A stretch of 17,815 nucleotides of DNA, taken from NCBI GenBank assembly GCA_030595845.1, contig JAUVCL010000022.1, positions 1 to 17,815 on the forward strand, read 5' to 3'. Under the pieces are notes generated by a model that saw only the letters and a list, made by a program, of their open reading frames with translations, was not told the DNA's origin and did no database searches. A program made the position numbers and the translations under genes. Shown piece by piece: positions 1 to 6,666 of the stretch (the stretch's first letter is position 1; each line of letters starts with the position of its first letter). The stretch comes from Campylobacterota bacterium (GTDB taxonomy: Bacteria > Campylobacterota > Campylobacteria > Campylobacterales > Sulfurovaceae).

Positions 1-483
1 ATGATTTCTCCTAACTACCAAAGTATTTCTCAAGGAAATTATGATGAGTTTGTACAAAAATGGCATAAAGTAAGAGACAATTTTTCCATTTTACTAAATA
101 ATATTTTACTCTTTGAACTCGTGAAAGAAACATTTAACGCAAAGTCTAAAGATGATCCTATTGTAACCATAGGGTCTTACTACGACAAAAAGTTAGAGAT
201 AGACATACTCGCCAAAAGAAAGTCAGGTACTATGATAGCAGGTGCGTGTAAATACTCTAAAGAACCTGCAAAGAGTAACATGATGCATACCCTTATAGAG
301 AAGTGTGAAAAAGCAGAACTAGAAATTTTTGATTATGTACTGTTTTCTAAAAATGGATTTACCCCAGAAGTCGAAGTCTTGAAAGAAAAAGAAGTGACAC
401 TTTTATCTCAAGGGTATCTGTCGTCACTACTAGATAATCTGAGCGAAGAAGATCTCTTGGTGTATAAGAACAAGAAGTACTGA
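1..483 (+). CDS. DUF234-type PD-(D/E)XK nuclease-like domain protein, possibly 5'-truncated
   Basis: The 160 visible residues match the DUF234 domain normally found at the C-terminus of archaeal-type AAA+ ATPases, a restriction-endonuclease-like fold. The pattern is a hydrophobic strand, an acidic residue in EIDILA (D68), then AGACKY (Cys83, Lys84), followed by helices. The E-x-K motif expected in an active nuclease reads A82-C-K84, so one catalytic acid appears missing; this may be normal for the Campylobacterota branch. The frame opens with ATG at base 1. It is therefore impossible to tell whether this is a stand-alone domain or the tail of an ATPase of about 450 residues lying mostly upstream. 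The stop abuts the stop of the convergent gene at 484. Function is unknown beyond the fold assignment. Confidence 0.6.
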   Translation: MISPNYQSISQGNYDEFVQKWHKVRDNFSILLNNILLFELVKETFNAKSKDDPIVTIGSYYDKKLEIDILAKRKSGTMIAGACKYSKEPAKSNMMHTLIEKCEKAELEIFDYVLFSKNGFTPEVEVLKEKEVTLLSQGYLSSLLDNLSEEDLLVYKNKKY

Positions 484-750
484 TTAACTTTTAGTCCATC
501 TTTTTATAAGTTCTTTACCTAGAATAAAAGATAAACTTTTATTGTTAATATGTTTTTCTACTTCAGTTTGAAGTTGTGCAGTAGTCATAGACTGATATAT
601 GGCTGCTGTAGTTTCATCACAGCAAGATATTTCCATATCACAGCAAGAAGTAGATTCTATTTTTGGGAGCTTATCTTGAATACTCGCTTGTGACATTGTT
701 ATTGCGATGATAGAGAGGGTGATGATGCTTGCAAGGGTCTTAAATTTCAT
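484..750 (-). CDS. Small exported protein with paired-Cys motifs, unknown function
   Basis: This is an 88-residue protein with a clear signal peptide (KFKTLASIITLSIIAITMSQA, probable cleavage after A22). The mature part carries two Cys-Cys pairs in near-repeats (SCCDMEISCCDE, about residues 35-46). A helical tail rich in Q, E and K follows. The paired Cys next to acidic residues could bind metal or form disulfides; this is inference and I recognise no family. The start is supported by an AAGGA ribosome site 10 bases upstream. Its upstream region (751-964) holds a tandem operator-like repeat. It lies downstream of the AsmA-like gene but about 215 bases away, so it is probably transcribed separately. 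Confidence 0.6.
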   Translation of the reverse strand: MKFKTLASIITLSIIAITMSQASIQDKLPKIESTSCCDMEISCCDETTAAIYQSMTTAQLQTEVEKHINNKSLSFILGKELIKRWTKS

Positions 751-830
751 GGCCTTGTCCTTTACTTACTTACTTATTTAGTTATATAAGAAAATTATAT
801 ATTATATTTGAGAGAATGTGTGAGATAAAG

Positions 831-956
831 TGATTAAATTTTAAACATTTAATCTATAGATTTACTAGATATTGATTTTTAGAGGTGATTTTGTGATTAA
901 ATTTTAATCATAATGTCTATAGACTTACTAGACATTAAAATTATAGATATGATTTT
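831..956. repeat. Tandem pair of ~62-bp imperfect direct repeats with internal palindromes
   Basis: Two adjacent copies, 831-892 and 894-956, share the start TGATTAAATTTTA and the end GATTTT and agree at roughly three quarters of positions. Each has CTATAGA followed by TTACTAGA in the middle. The second copy contains a perfect 9-bp inverted repeat, TAATGTCTA (911-919) and TAGACATTA (929-937), around a third half-site, TAGAC (920-924). Its position just upstream of the 88-residue gene (minus strand) suggests an operator array for a dimeric regulator. There is no U-tract or GC stem to suggest a terminator. Confidence 0.55.
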
Positions 957-964
957 CAGGTACT

Positions 965-2425
965 TTAAAACAAGCGTTTAAAAAACTTTTTTATCTTTTT
1001 TTCTGTTTTAGGTAAAAAGTCTGTATCTGGTATAAAACCTGTGGCATCAAAGCCTACACGAGGTTGTCTTATAGACCCGCCTACATTACCTTTTATTGCG
1101 AATTGGCTATAGGCAAATTCTATCTTGGCATCATGGGTATCTTTTTCTTTGTTGATAGTAGCTGCACCTACGGTCATAGAAGCATCAAGTGCTTTAGCCA
1201 TCAGGGTATAGTTGATCTCATCTCCGTTTATATCTGCATCGAGCGATGTTTCACCAAAGACAATGGAAGAGGGGTCTATTGGTATCATCATTCCAAGACT
1301 TCTAGTCACAGTGTTAGATGCAAGTCGAAACTCTTCAAGGGCTAGTTTAGTGTTTCCTGTTTTATTTTGGAGGTTATAGTCAAAATTACCAGATGCATCG
1401 GCATTTACAAAGGCTGGGAAACGGAACATGTTCAACATGTTTTTCACAGGAACGGCTACGATGGAAGCGCTAAAGTTCTTATCTAAAAGCTTATAGTTTA
1501 TCTCTCCTCCTAACGATTTAGTTATCCCTGTTATCTTTAATATTTTTTCTTTTTCCAGATGACCTTCGAGTGCGATAGCCCCATCCATCTTTGTGCGTAA
1601 CAGGTCAGAAAGACTTTTCAGGTTCATGATGTCTATCATATAGTTTGAATAAATATACTTTGTCTCTCTATCAAAGCGTACATTTTTAAGGTTTACATTT
1701 GCAATGTTACTTTGCATATCTATACTACCAATCACCGTTGTGTCTCTAAGGTTTGCATCTATTATGCCATCCATTTGCATTGCTTCAGGCATAGAGACCT
1801 TGTATCGTTTTTTCATGATCTCATCATTAAAAGTAATGCCATCAAAAATGATTTTTCCATGGGTATTTCGTTCACCCTTTACCAGTGTAGGTATAGTGAT
1901 ATTTGCATCGACTTTGCCTTTGGCTACAGGAGGTTGCTTGGTAACTTCTAAGATATCAGATAAATTCATATCTTTGAGGTTAATGGTTATCTCTTTCGCA
2001 TCACCATCTAAAACACGAAGATAATAGTTTAATGGTGCTTCAAATGAAGTCCCTTTACCATTGACAAGTATATCTGTTGGTATACCTTTAAATTCACCGT
2101 TTATGTTGGCTTCTTTCAGGTTTATTCCATCATAGACAAAATTGTTGGCATAGATTGTATAGGTACCATCAAAAGATAGATCTAAAAGCTTAAATATACT
2201 TATGACATTTACAGTAAGTGCATTATCAACAACTATTTTAAGCTCAGTACTGTCATAACGTAATTTAAACAGATCAACTTCTACAGGGAGACTTGTCTGT
2301 TTTTCAAGCTCTGCTTTAAGGTAAGGTTTTACAATATCATTTCCTACTTGGGTAAATAAAAGTCCTGCTAAAAGGATGATAAGTATAAGAAGTGAGATAA
2401 ATGCTATTTTTAAGTATTTTTTCAT
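965..2425 (-). CDS. AsmA-like membrane-anchored envelope protein
   Basis: The 486-residue protein begins with a short cytoplasmic stretch and one membrane segment (about residues 7-27). A long beta-rich region follows, made of repeated amphipathic strands (for example AKGKVDANITIP, GKIIFDGITF, ASGNFDYNL). The C-terminal part reads GNVGGSIRQPRVGFDATGF before a basic end. This architecture, including the late GGSIRQPRV-type motif, is typical of AsmA-like/TamB-superfamily proteins. They sit in the inner membrane with the bulk in the periplasm and are linked to lipid transport and outer-membrane homeostasis. Exact subfamily and substrate are not evident. No good ribosome site precedes the ATG. 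A TATAAT lies only 5 bases upstream of it on the minus strand, so the message may be nearly leaderless or the true start may be internal. Confidence 0.7.
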   Translation of the reverse strand: MKKYLKIAFISLLILIILLAGLLFTQVGNDIVKPYLKAELEKQTSLPVEVDLFKLRYDSTELKIVVDNALTVNVISIFKLLDLSFDGTYTIYANNFVYDGINLKEANINGEFKGIPTDILVNGKGTSFEAPLNYYLRVLDGDAKEITINLKDMNLSDILEVTKQPPVAKGKVDANITIPTLVKGERNTHGKIIFDGITFNDEIMKKRYKVSMPEAMQMDGIIDANLRDTTVIGSIDMQSNIANVNLKNVRFDRETKYIYSNYMIDIMNLKSLSDLLRTKMDGAIALEGHLEKEKILKITGITKSLGGEINYKLLDKNFSASIVAVPVKNMLNMFRFPAFVNADASGNFDYNLQNKTGNTKLALEEFRLASNTVTRSLGMMIPIDPSSIVFGETSLDADINGDEINYTLMAKALDASMTVGAATINKEKDTHDAKIEFAYSQFAIKGNVGGSIRQPRVGFDATGFIPDTDFLPKTEKKIKKFFKRLF

Positions 2426-2458
2426 GCTGTATTATACTATATTTTTAGCTTACTATAG

Positions 2459-2480
2459 AGATACTCATGCTTATACTTAG
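2459..2480 (+). promoter_or_regulatory. Upstream degenerate copy of the ATACT-pair operator
   Basis: GATACTCATGCTTATACTTA (2459-2478) resembles the promoter element at 2501-2522 (CATACTCTTATCTTATACTT), with two ATACT cores 12 bp apart. It lies 42 bp upstream of that element. It could be a second binding site for the same regulator, in the upstream region shared by the AsmA-like gene (minus) and the DUF2202 gene (plus). Confidence 0.35.
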
Positions 2481-2497
2481 TGCCATCTTCACACTCG

Positions 2498-2530
2498 TTT
2501 CATACTCTTATCTTATACTTCGCTTGTAAT
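2498..2530 (+). promoter_or_regulatory. Putative regulator site plus -10 for the DUF2202 gene (site 1)
   Basis: TTTCATACTCTTATC begins at 2498. A second ATACT lies 13 bp after the first (2502 and 2515). A -10-like TGTAAT (2525-2530) starts exactly 23 bp after the first ATACT. The same spacing recurs at 5917/5940 and 6602/6625. No -35 consensus is present. The repeat occupies the -35 region, as expected for a PhoB/OmpR-type activated promoter. Assignment to the regulator encoded at 5189-5863 is inference. Confidence 0.55.
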
Positions 2531-2556
2531 TAAAAAACATTCTTAAAGGATTTAAA

Positions 2557-3144
2557 ATGAATAACAAAAATAATACAAATGAACGTAGAAACTTTTTGAC
2601 TAAAATGCTAATTACAGGTGCAAGTGGAGTAGCTTTACTTTCATCTTCGGCATATGCAAAGGCTAAAACAAGTGTTGTTTCTGGACTTACAGAAGAGCAA
2701 AAAGACAGACTTTTTTTCATCTATCAAGAAGAAAAAGTTGCGCGTGATGTCTATATATATTTAGGTGAGTTATACCCAGATGAAAGTACATTTGCAAGTA
2801 TCCAACTCTCAGAACAAAGACATATGGATGCAGCACAAAAATTATGTATCAATTATGGTATTGATGTTTCTATGATCGATGAGAGTGAAAGTGCCTGTGG
2901 AGAGTTTCATGTTGATTATTTGCAAGAGCTTTATGAAACATGTATCAACTTAGGAGAAACGGAGTTAGTAGAAGCACTAAAGGTTGGAAAACTCGTTGAA
3001 GAGACAGATATAGGTACATTAACTGAGTCTATAGAATCTATGGATATGCCTGATGATATCATTAGAACGTATGAAATTTTAAGAGAAGGTTCTTATAACC
3101 ACCTTGAGTCATATGAAGCAGCCATTGCAAGAGAAGAAAGATAA
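2557..3144 (+). CDS. Exported ferritin-like DUF2202 protein
   Basis: The 195-residue protein has a Tat-like leader: twin Arg in NERRNFLTK (R10-R11), a hydrophobic stretch at about 17-33, and SAYA|KA as a likely cleavage site. The mature part carries DUF2202 signatures: YQEEKVARDVY (about 56-66), SEQRHMDA (85-92), VEETDIGTL (about 147-155) and SYNHLESY (179-186). Regularly spaced Glu and His in four helices indicate a ferritin-like di-metal bundle; metal identity and reaction are unknown for the family. Export by Tat would fit folding around metal before transport. AAAGGA sits 6 bases before the ATG. It is preceded by promoter site 1, shared with the Gly-rich genes. The next gene starts 9 bases after its stop, so the two are probably co-transcribed. 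Confidence 0.8.
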   Translation: MNNKNNTNERRNFLTKMLITGASGVALLSSSAYAKAKTSVVSGLTEEQKDRLFFIYQEEKVARDVYIYLGELYPDESTFASIQLSEQRHMDAAQKLCINYGIDVSMIDESESACGEFHVDYLQELYETCINLGETELVEALKVGKLVEETDIGTLTESIESMDMPDDIIRTYEILREGSYNHLESYEAAIAREER

Positions 3145-3153
3145 AATAGTACT

Positions 3154-3636
3154 ATGATGACAGATAAAAATACAAAACATGATGACTACTTGCAGCCTGA
3201 AGAAATAGTAGGCAGATATTATCATGCGCTGTATAGTGGTGACTTAGAAAGTATCAAAGAGATGATGACTGAGGAATCTTACATTATGACGTTGGAGCCT
3301 TTTGGCATAAAATTGTCTTTTAATGATCCTGTATTTAAAACACAGTGGGATCAGATAGAAGAGAGTAAAGATGTATTGCATGAAGTGGAAAAGAAGATCT
3401 CAGAAGAACTTCTCTCCCGTAATCTGTCACCACACATAGAGGTAAAGAACACAGAACAAAATGGCTTGGAAAGAATGATAGTCCATTATACAAAAGATGG
3501 CAAAAACAAAAAACTTTATTTTTCAAAAGAGGGTAGTGATTGGCGCATAAATTATTTTGCCGGTCGACATGTCCCGCCAGGTTATTTTGCTTCAATTAAA
3601 AATTGGATGATCTCAATCTTCCCTAAAATTTATTAA
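3154..3636 (+). CDS. Small NTF2/SnoaL-like protein, unknown function
   Basis: The 160-residue protein has no signal peptide or membrane segment. The N-terminal helix pattern PEEIVGRYYHALYSGDLESI (from residue 16) is typical of the NTF2-like/SnoaL alpha-beta cone fold. Later strands such as LERMIVHYTKDG, KKLYFSKEG and DWRINYFAGRH fit the same fold. I cannot assign a ligand or reaction. It follows the DUF2202 gene after 9 bases without its own ribosome site. Translational coupling and a shared role are therefore plausible. ATG at 3154 is directly followed by a second ATG at 3157, so the start is uncertain by one residue. Its 3' end lies 3 bases from the convergent cytochrome gene. Confidence 0.55.
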   Translation: MMTDKNTKHDDYLQPEEIVGRYYHALYSGDLESIKEMMTEESYIMTLEPFGIKLSFNDPVFKTQWDQIEESKDVLHEVEKKISEELLSRNLSPHIEVKNTEQNGLERMIVHYTKDGKNKKLYFSKEGSDWRINYFAGRHVPPGYFASIKNWMISIFPKIY

Positions 3637-3639
3637 CCA

Positions 3640-3942
3640 CTATAGCTTGTTGACATACTCCGCAACAGCTTTTATCTCTTTGTCATCATATTTATTTATA
3701 AATTGTTTTTTAACCATCTTGGCGAGGGTCATTGCTTTTTTCTCACCTGTTGCATATGCTTTAGTAAGTGTGATAAATTTATCTACAGGCATGCCTGTAA
3801 TAATATTTGATTTTCCCAAAGCTTTTTTTTCACCCTTTTTACCATGACAGCTTGCACATTTACTTTTATAAATGGATTCCCCCGATCCTGCCATAAGAAG
3901 ACCTGTAGTCAATACAGGTATCATTATTTTCATTATATTCAT
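3640..3942 (-). CDS. Periplasmic class I cytochrome c (c553-like)
   Basis: The 100-residue protein has a signal peptide (residues 1 to about 20) and one haem-attachment motif, C29-A-S-C32-H33, followed by GKKGEKKALGKS. The distal haem ligand is probably a Met in the second half (M71 or M76). It ends with the usual amphipathic helix DDKEIKAVAEYVNKL. The size and layout match small c553-type electron carriers that shuttle electrons to terminal oxidases or peroxidases in the periplasm. A perfect GGAGG lies 7 bases before the ATG. A TATAAT (minus strand, 3972-3977) is a reasonable -10. It is transcribed alone and converges on the NTF2-like gene. Confidence 0.85.
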   Translation of the reverse strand: MNIMKIMIPVLTTGLLMAGSGESIYKSKCASCHGKKGEKKALGKSNIITGMPVDKFITLTKAYATGEKKAMTLAKMVKKQFINKYDDKEIKAVAEYVNKL

Positions 3943-3971
3943 TCTTAACCTCCAATCGTTTTATATTTGTA

Positions 3972-3977
3972 ATTATA
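3972..3977 (-). promoter_or_regulatory. Probable -10 of the cytochrome c gene
   Basis: ATTATA on the plus strand reads TATAAT on the minus strand, about 30 bases upstream of the cytochrome start codon. No convincing -35 is seen, which is usual for Campylobacterota sigma70-type promoters. Confidence 0.4.
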
Positions 3978-4025
3978 TCGCAATAATAGAATTATTTCTT
4001 CACCTAAAAGTATGATATATGGAAA

Positions 4026-5189
4026 TTATTTTGAATGTTTGGCCCAGATCAGTTTAAATTCACTTCCTTTGGAAAGTTCTGAGTTTAGGAGTATCTTAAT
4101 ATGATATTCTTTACAGATCTGAGAGACGATATCAAGACCAACACCAAATCCTCCTTCTAAACTATGGTTCGATTTGAAACGTTTAAAAATACTCTGCTGA
4201 TCTTCTTTTGAGATGCCCAATCCATTATCTTTTACCGACAAGTACTCTTCTGTCAATGTCACTTCGATAAGACCATTTTTTCTCGTAAATTTGATAGCAT
4301 TTGAGAGAAGATTGTCTATGAGCAGTATCAACTTTCGTTTATCCATATGGATGATCTTCGATTGCATATTACAATCTATGTGCAAGAGTTTAAAATGTAT
4401 GAGCGTATCAACATGTTTTATACGCTCTACTACTACTTCTTTTACGTCTATAGGATTGTCTTCATACTGTATATAGTCATGGAAGGAGGCAAAGGAGAGG
4501 TCGTTGTACAGACCAGAGAGGGTTTTAGTTGCTATATTTATACGATCAAGAGAGCGAAGCTGTTTTGTAGTAAGATCTTTCTTATCCATATGTTCAAAAC
4601 TCATGAGGATGGTACTGATAGGAGTATTCATCTCATGGGTTGCATCTTTCATGAATTTTCTTAAAGTAGAGATAGATCTGTTGATAGGAGCGAGCATGAT
4701 CTTGGATAAAATAAAAGCAACAAAAATAAGAAACGGGAAAGCATACAGTGCAATAAGTGCAATACGTTCTTTAATTTCCTCTAACTTATGAGGGGCAAGT
4801 GCCTTTTTTGTGACGATATATTTGACACCCAAATACTCTTTATAGAGAGACTCAACAAGATAATACTCTTCATCATTGACATAAAAGAATTGAGTAAAGT
4901 CAATATCTCCATTGTGAAAAGTAGAGACTATTAATTCTCTTTTATTATCATAGAGTGCTATGCCATAACCTTCTTCATAAAATGTAAATTCTTCATCTTG
5001 GTTTAAATGATAATATTCTAATTTTGCATTAATACTTTTTACTTTGTAGCGCATCTCAAGACGCAGTTGATCGATAAGGGACTTTTTTTGATCCATATAA
5101 TACAAGTACGCCATACCGGAGGCCAAAAGACTTAGAGAGCCTAAGTACACCACCATAAAAAAGATGACACTTTTTGTACTCGCTCGCAT
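4026..5189 (-). CDS. Two-component sensor histidine kinase
   Basis: The 387-residue inner-membrane kinase has membrane segments at about 8-31 and 142-165. These flank a periplasmic sensor region of about 110 residues that I do not recognise. The phospho-acceptor is H185 in DATHEMNTPIS. The ATP-binding domain shows the N-box (N297 in LLSNAIKF), G1 (D321-NGLG), F-box (F335-F338) and G2 (GGFGVGLDIV, 346-355). All motifs expected of an active kinase are present; an obvious HAMP domain is not. The start overlaps the stop of the response regulator by one base (TGATG), indicating translational coupling. It presumably phosphorylates the regulator encoded at 5189-5863. The stimulus is unknown; nearby envelope genes suggest an envelope cue. 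Confidence 0.9.
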   Translation of the reverse strand: MRASTKSVIFFMVVYLGSLSLLASGMAYLYYMDQKKSLIDQLRLEMRYKVKSINAKLEYYHLNQDEEFTFYEEGYGIALYDNKRELIVSTFHNGDIDFTQFFYVNDEEYYLVESLYKEYLGVKYIVTKKALAPHKLEEIKERIALIALYAFPFLIFVAFILSKIMLAPINRSISTLRKFMKDATHEMNTPISTILMSFEHMDKKDLTTKQLRSLDRINIATKTLSGLYNDLSFASFHDYIQYEDNPIDVKEVVVERIKHVDTLIHFKLLHIDCNMQSKIIHMDKRKLILLIDNLLSNAIKFTRKNGLIEVTLTEEYLSVKDNGLGISKEDQQSIFKRFKSNHSLEGGFGVGLDIVSQICKEYHIKILLNSELSKGSEFKLIWAKHSK

Positions 5190-5863
5190 CAGTCAGAGGC
5201 TTTCATCTCAAATCTGTACCCGTGACCTCTGAGGTTCTGGATCATATCTTTGTTAAGATTTTTTCTTAGGTTCTTTATATGTGCTCTTAGAGATTCTGCG
5301 GAGGGTGTTTCATCATAATCCCAAAGCACTTCATTTAGGCTCTCAAATGTGATGATCTCGTTTGGGTGCTGTAAAAAGTGTTTTAGGAGTTTAAGCTCTT
5401 TTTGTGGCAAAGAAACACTCTCCTCACCTGTATACAACAACTCTGTCTCTATATCAAAAGTAATAGTCTTATCTATATGTATAATGGTAGAACGTTGTTG
5501 TGTAAATGAACGTTTTTGTATATTTTTAATGCGTAAAAGCAGTTCTGCAAGCTCAAAAGGTTTTTTGAGGTAATCATCTGCACCACTTTCGAAGCCTTTT
5601 GAAACATCCTCAATATCATTAAGTGAAGTGACAAATATGGTAGGGGTAGTGTCTCCACTTTCTCGGAGGGTTTGGAGTAGGTCAAAACCTTTGATAGCAG
5701 GGACATTCACATCAAAGATATAGAGATCGTATTGAGATTCATAGGCGCTTTCCATGGCCTCTTCCCCATCATAGACAAGATCTAAGTCGAAATTATTATC
5801 TTCCAAGTACTCAGACATGATGTCAGATAAAGCGATATCGTCTTCTAATAATAAAATTTTCAT
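5189..5863 (-). CDS. OmpR/PhoB-family response regulator
   Basis: The 224-residue regulator has an N-terminal receiver domain (1 to about 115) with acidic D8/D9, phospho-acceptor D51 (IFDVNVP), T79 and K101 (LKKPF). A winged-helix DNA-binding domain follows (about 130-220), ending in the typical NLRGHGYRFE. It is the first gene of a two-gene operon with the kinase. Regulators of this class bind tandem direct repeats with a spacing near 11 bp. The direct repeat TTCATACTCTT/TTCATACTTTC at 5914-5935 lies 51 bases upstream of the start and could serve both autoregulation and the divergent gene at 6159. No gene symbol is given because several similar Campylobacterota regulators exist. Confidence 0.92.
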   Translation of the reverse strand: MKILLLEDDIALSDIMSEYLEDNNFDLDLVYDGEEAMESAYESQYDLYIFDVNVPAIKGFDLLQTLRESGDTTPTIFVTSLNDIEDVSKGFESGADDYLKKPFELAELLLRIKNIQKRSFTQQRSTIIHIDKTITFDIETELLYTGEESVSLPQKELKLLKHFLQHPNEIITFESLNEVLWDYDETPSAESLRAHIKNLRKNLNKDMIQNLRGHGYRFEMKASD

Positions 5864-5886
5864 AACAACTCCTATACTCTACAAAT

Positions 5887-5892
5887 ATTATA
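5887..5892 (-). promoter_or_regulatory. Probable -10 of the response regulator-kinase operon
   Basis: ATTATA on the plus strand reads TATAAT on the minus strand, 24 bases before the regulator start codon. No good -35 lies 17 bp upstream. The 5914-5935 direct repeat falls in and just beyond that position, so autoregulation is possible. Confidence 0.45.
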
Positions 5893-5913
5893 TCATATTG
5901 CGTAAAATAGGAC

Positions 5914-5945
5914 TTCATACTCTTTTCATACTTTCTTACTATAAT
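5914..5945 (+). promoter_or_regulatory. Direct-repeat operator plus -10 (site 2), upstream of the 6159 gene
   Basis: TTCATACTCTT (5914-5924) is followed directly by TTCATACTTTC (5925-5935), a clean 11-bp tandem direct repeat. TATAAT (5940-5945) begins 23 bp after the first ATACT (5917). This matches sites 1 and 3. It lies in the divergent region between the response regulator and the MITE. The predicted start of transcription is near 5952, which puts the MITE in the transcribed leader. Confidence 0.6.
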
Positions 5946-5956
5946 AAGCATATAAA

Positions 5957-6141
5957 GGGTACATCTAATAACCCTAGTCACTGATAATGGGCTTTGCAAA
6001 GCCCACCCTTCGGGCATCACTAGCTTTCGCCTATGCGTTGTTACTCTTTTTTGACTTAGCTAAGGCTAGGACTTCAAAAGAGTGCCTAGCCTAGACAAAA
6101 TCTAGTGATGTTATGAGTAACTAGGGTTATTAGATGTGCCC
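5957..6141. mobile_element. 185-bp MITE-like element with terminal inverted repeats and TAAA duplication
   Basis: The ends (5957-5978 and 6120-6141) are inverted repeats matching at 21 of 22 positions. The match extends with a few mismatches to about 31 bp. Each end starts GGG(T/C)ACATCTAATAACCC. TAAA flanks both ends (5953-5956 and 6142-6145) as a 4-bp target duplication. The inside is strongly foldable: the perfect palindrome GGGCTTTGCAAAGCCC (5989-6004), CATCACTAG/CTAGTGATG (6015-6023 and 6102-6110), ACTCTTTT/AAAAGAGT (6043-6050 and 6076-6083) and CTTAGCTAAG (6055-6064). There is no ORF, so it is non-autonomous. Size and 4-bp duplication would suit mobilisation by an IS5-like or related DDE transposase encoded elsewhere. 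Confidence 0.8.
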
Positions 6142-6158
6142 TAAAGAAAGGTGCCACT

Positions 6159-6557
6159 ATGCGATATATGTTTATTATTTCTATACTTTATATATGGGGC
6201 ACCGTATCCCTTTATGCTGAAGAAAACAGTTTGGGTGCTATTTTACAGGAGGCTGGTGAGAAAAAGCCTCTTGTAAAGCCTGCACCCAAAAAGAAAATAG
6301 TTAAAAAAAGATCACGTTTTATTTTTAAAGATACCTATGATGCTAATGAGATTGAATCTAAAGATAAAGCGCGTGAGAAAAAGAAATCGCAAAGCTATGA
6401 ATATGCCAATAAGTCCAGATTTAAATTTAAAATTAATGATGGCTCACCACAGAGTAATATGATGGGTGGTACGGGTGGCATTTCTGCTGGTATGTCTTCA
6501 GGTGGCATAAGTGGAGGCAGTATGGGTGGCGGTGGCAAGGGCAGAGGAGGTAGATAA
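6159..6557 (+). CDS. Small exported basic, Gly-rich protein, unknown function
   Basis: The 132-residue protein has a signal peptide ending SLYA|EE (residue 20). A Lys/Pro-rich stretch (about 35-50) follows. Then come two copies of a basic-aromatic motif, RSRFIFKD (51-58) and KSRFKFKIND (85-94), separated by a charged helix. The tail from residue 102 is Gly/Ser/Met-rich and ends GGGGKGRGGR. It looks largely disordered and positively charged, suiting contact with the cell envelope or nucleic acid; no family is recognised. AAAGG lies 7 bases before the ATG, just outside the MITE. It is preceded by promoter site 2 and shares general design and promoter with the gene at 6687. Confidence 0.65.
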   Translation: MRYMFIISILYIWGTVSLYAEENSLGAILQEAGEKKPLVKPAPKKKIVKKRSRFIFKDTYDANEIESKDKAREKKKSQSYEYANKSRFKFKINDGSPQSNMMGGTGGISAGMSSGGISGGSMGGGGKGRGGR

Positions 6558-6587
6558 TTTTACACTTTTCTGCTTTCTCTTTTTTAC

Positions 6588-6630
6588 TTCATAGTTACTT
6601 CATACTCTTTTCCTATACTTTTACTGTAAC
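6588..6630 (+). promoter_or_regulatory. Direct-repeat operator plus -10 (site 3), upstream of the 6687 gene
   Basis: TTCATAGTTAC (6588-6598) is followed directly by TTCATACTCTT (6599-6609), then TTCCTATACTT (6610-6620). The -10-like TGTAAC (6625-6630) starts 23 bp after ATACT at 6602, the same spacing as sites 1 and 2. The second ATACT is at 6615. This is the richest of the three sites, with three half-site-like units on an 11-bp period. Confidence 0.6.
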
Positions 6631-6639
6631 AAATACTTA

Positions 6640-6666
6640 GGGCACTTCTAATTACCCTAGTCATTC
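6640..6666. repeat. Solo MITE-end-like sequence in the leader of the 6687 gene
   Basis: GGGCACTTCTAATTACCC followed by TAGTCATTC matches the MITE termini at most positions. It lies 9 bases after the -10 of site 3, against 11 bases for the MITE at site 2. It may be a relic of a MITE or a copy created when the promoter-leader module was duplicated. TAGGG/CCCTA (6638-6642 and 6655-6659) could form a hairpin at the 5' end of the RNA. Confidence 0.6.

Noticed and set aside
757..777. TTAC-type short tandem run just upstream of the 88-residue gene as a possible phase-variable repeat
   Set aside because: Only about three imperfect units are present, too few for slipped-strand switching.
4009..4020. 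TCATACTTTTAGG-like half-site on the minus strand upstream of the cytochrome c gene, resembling the shared operator
   Set aside because: Only one ATACT core is present, and it is 36 bp from the TATAAT rather than 23. It does not fit the geometry of the other three sites.
5643..5655. GTAGGGGTAG in the response regulator gene resembling the REP core
   Set aside because: Only about ten bases match and there is no palindrome. It encodes the conserved TPTIF stretch of the receiver domain, so it is coincidence.
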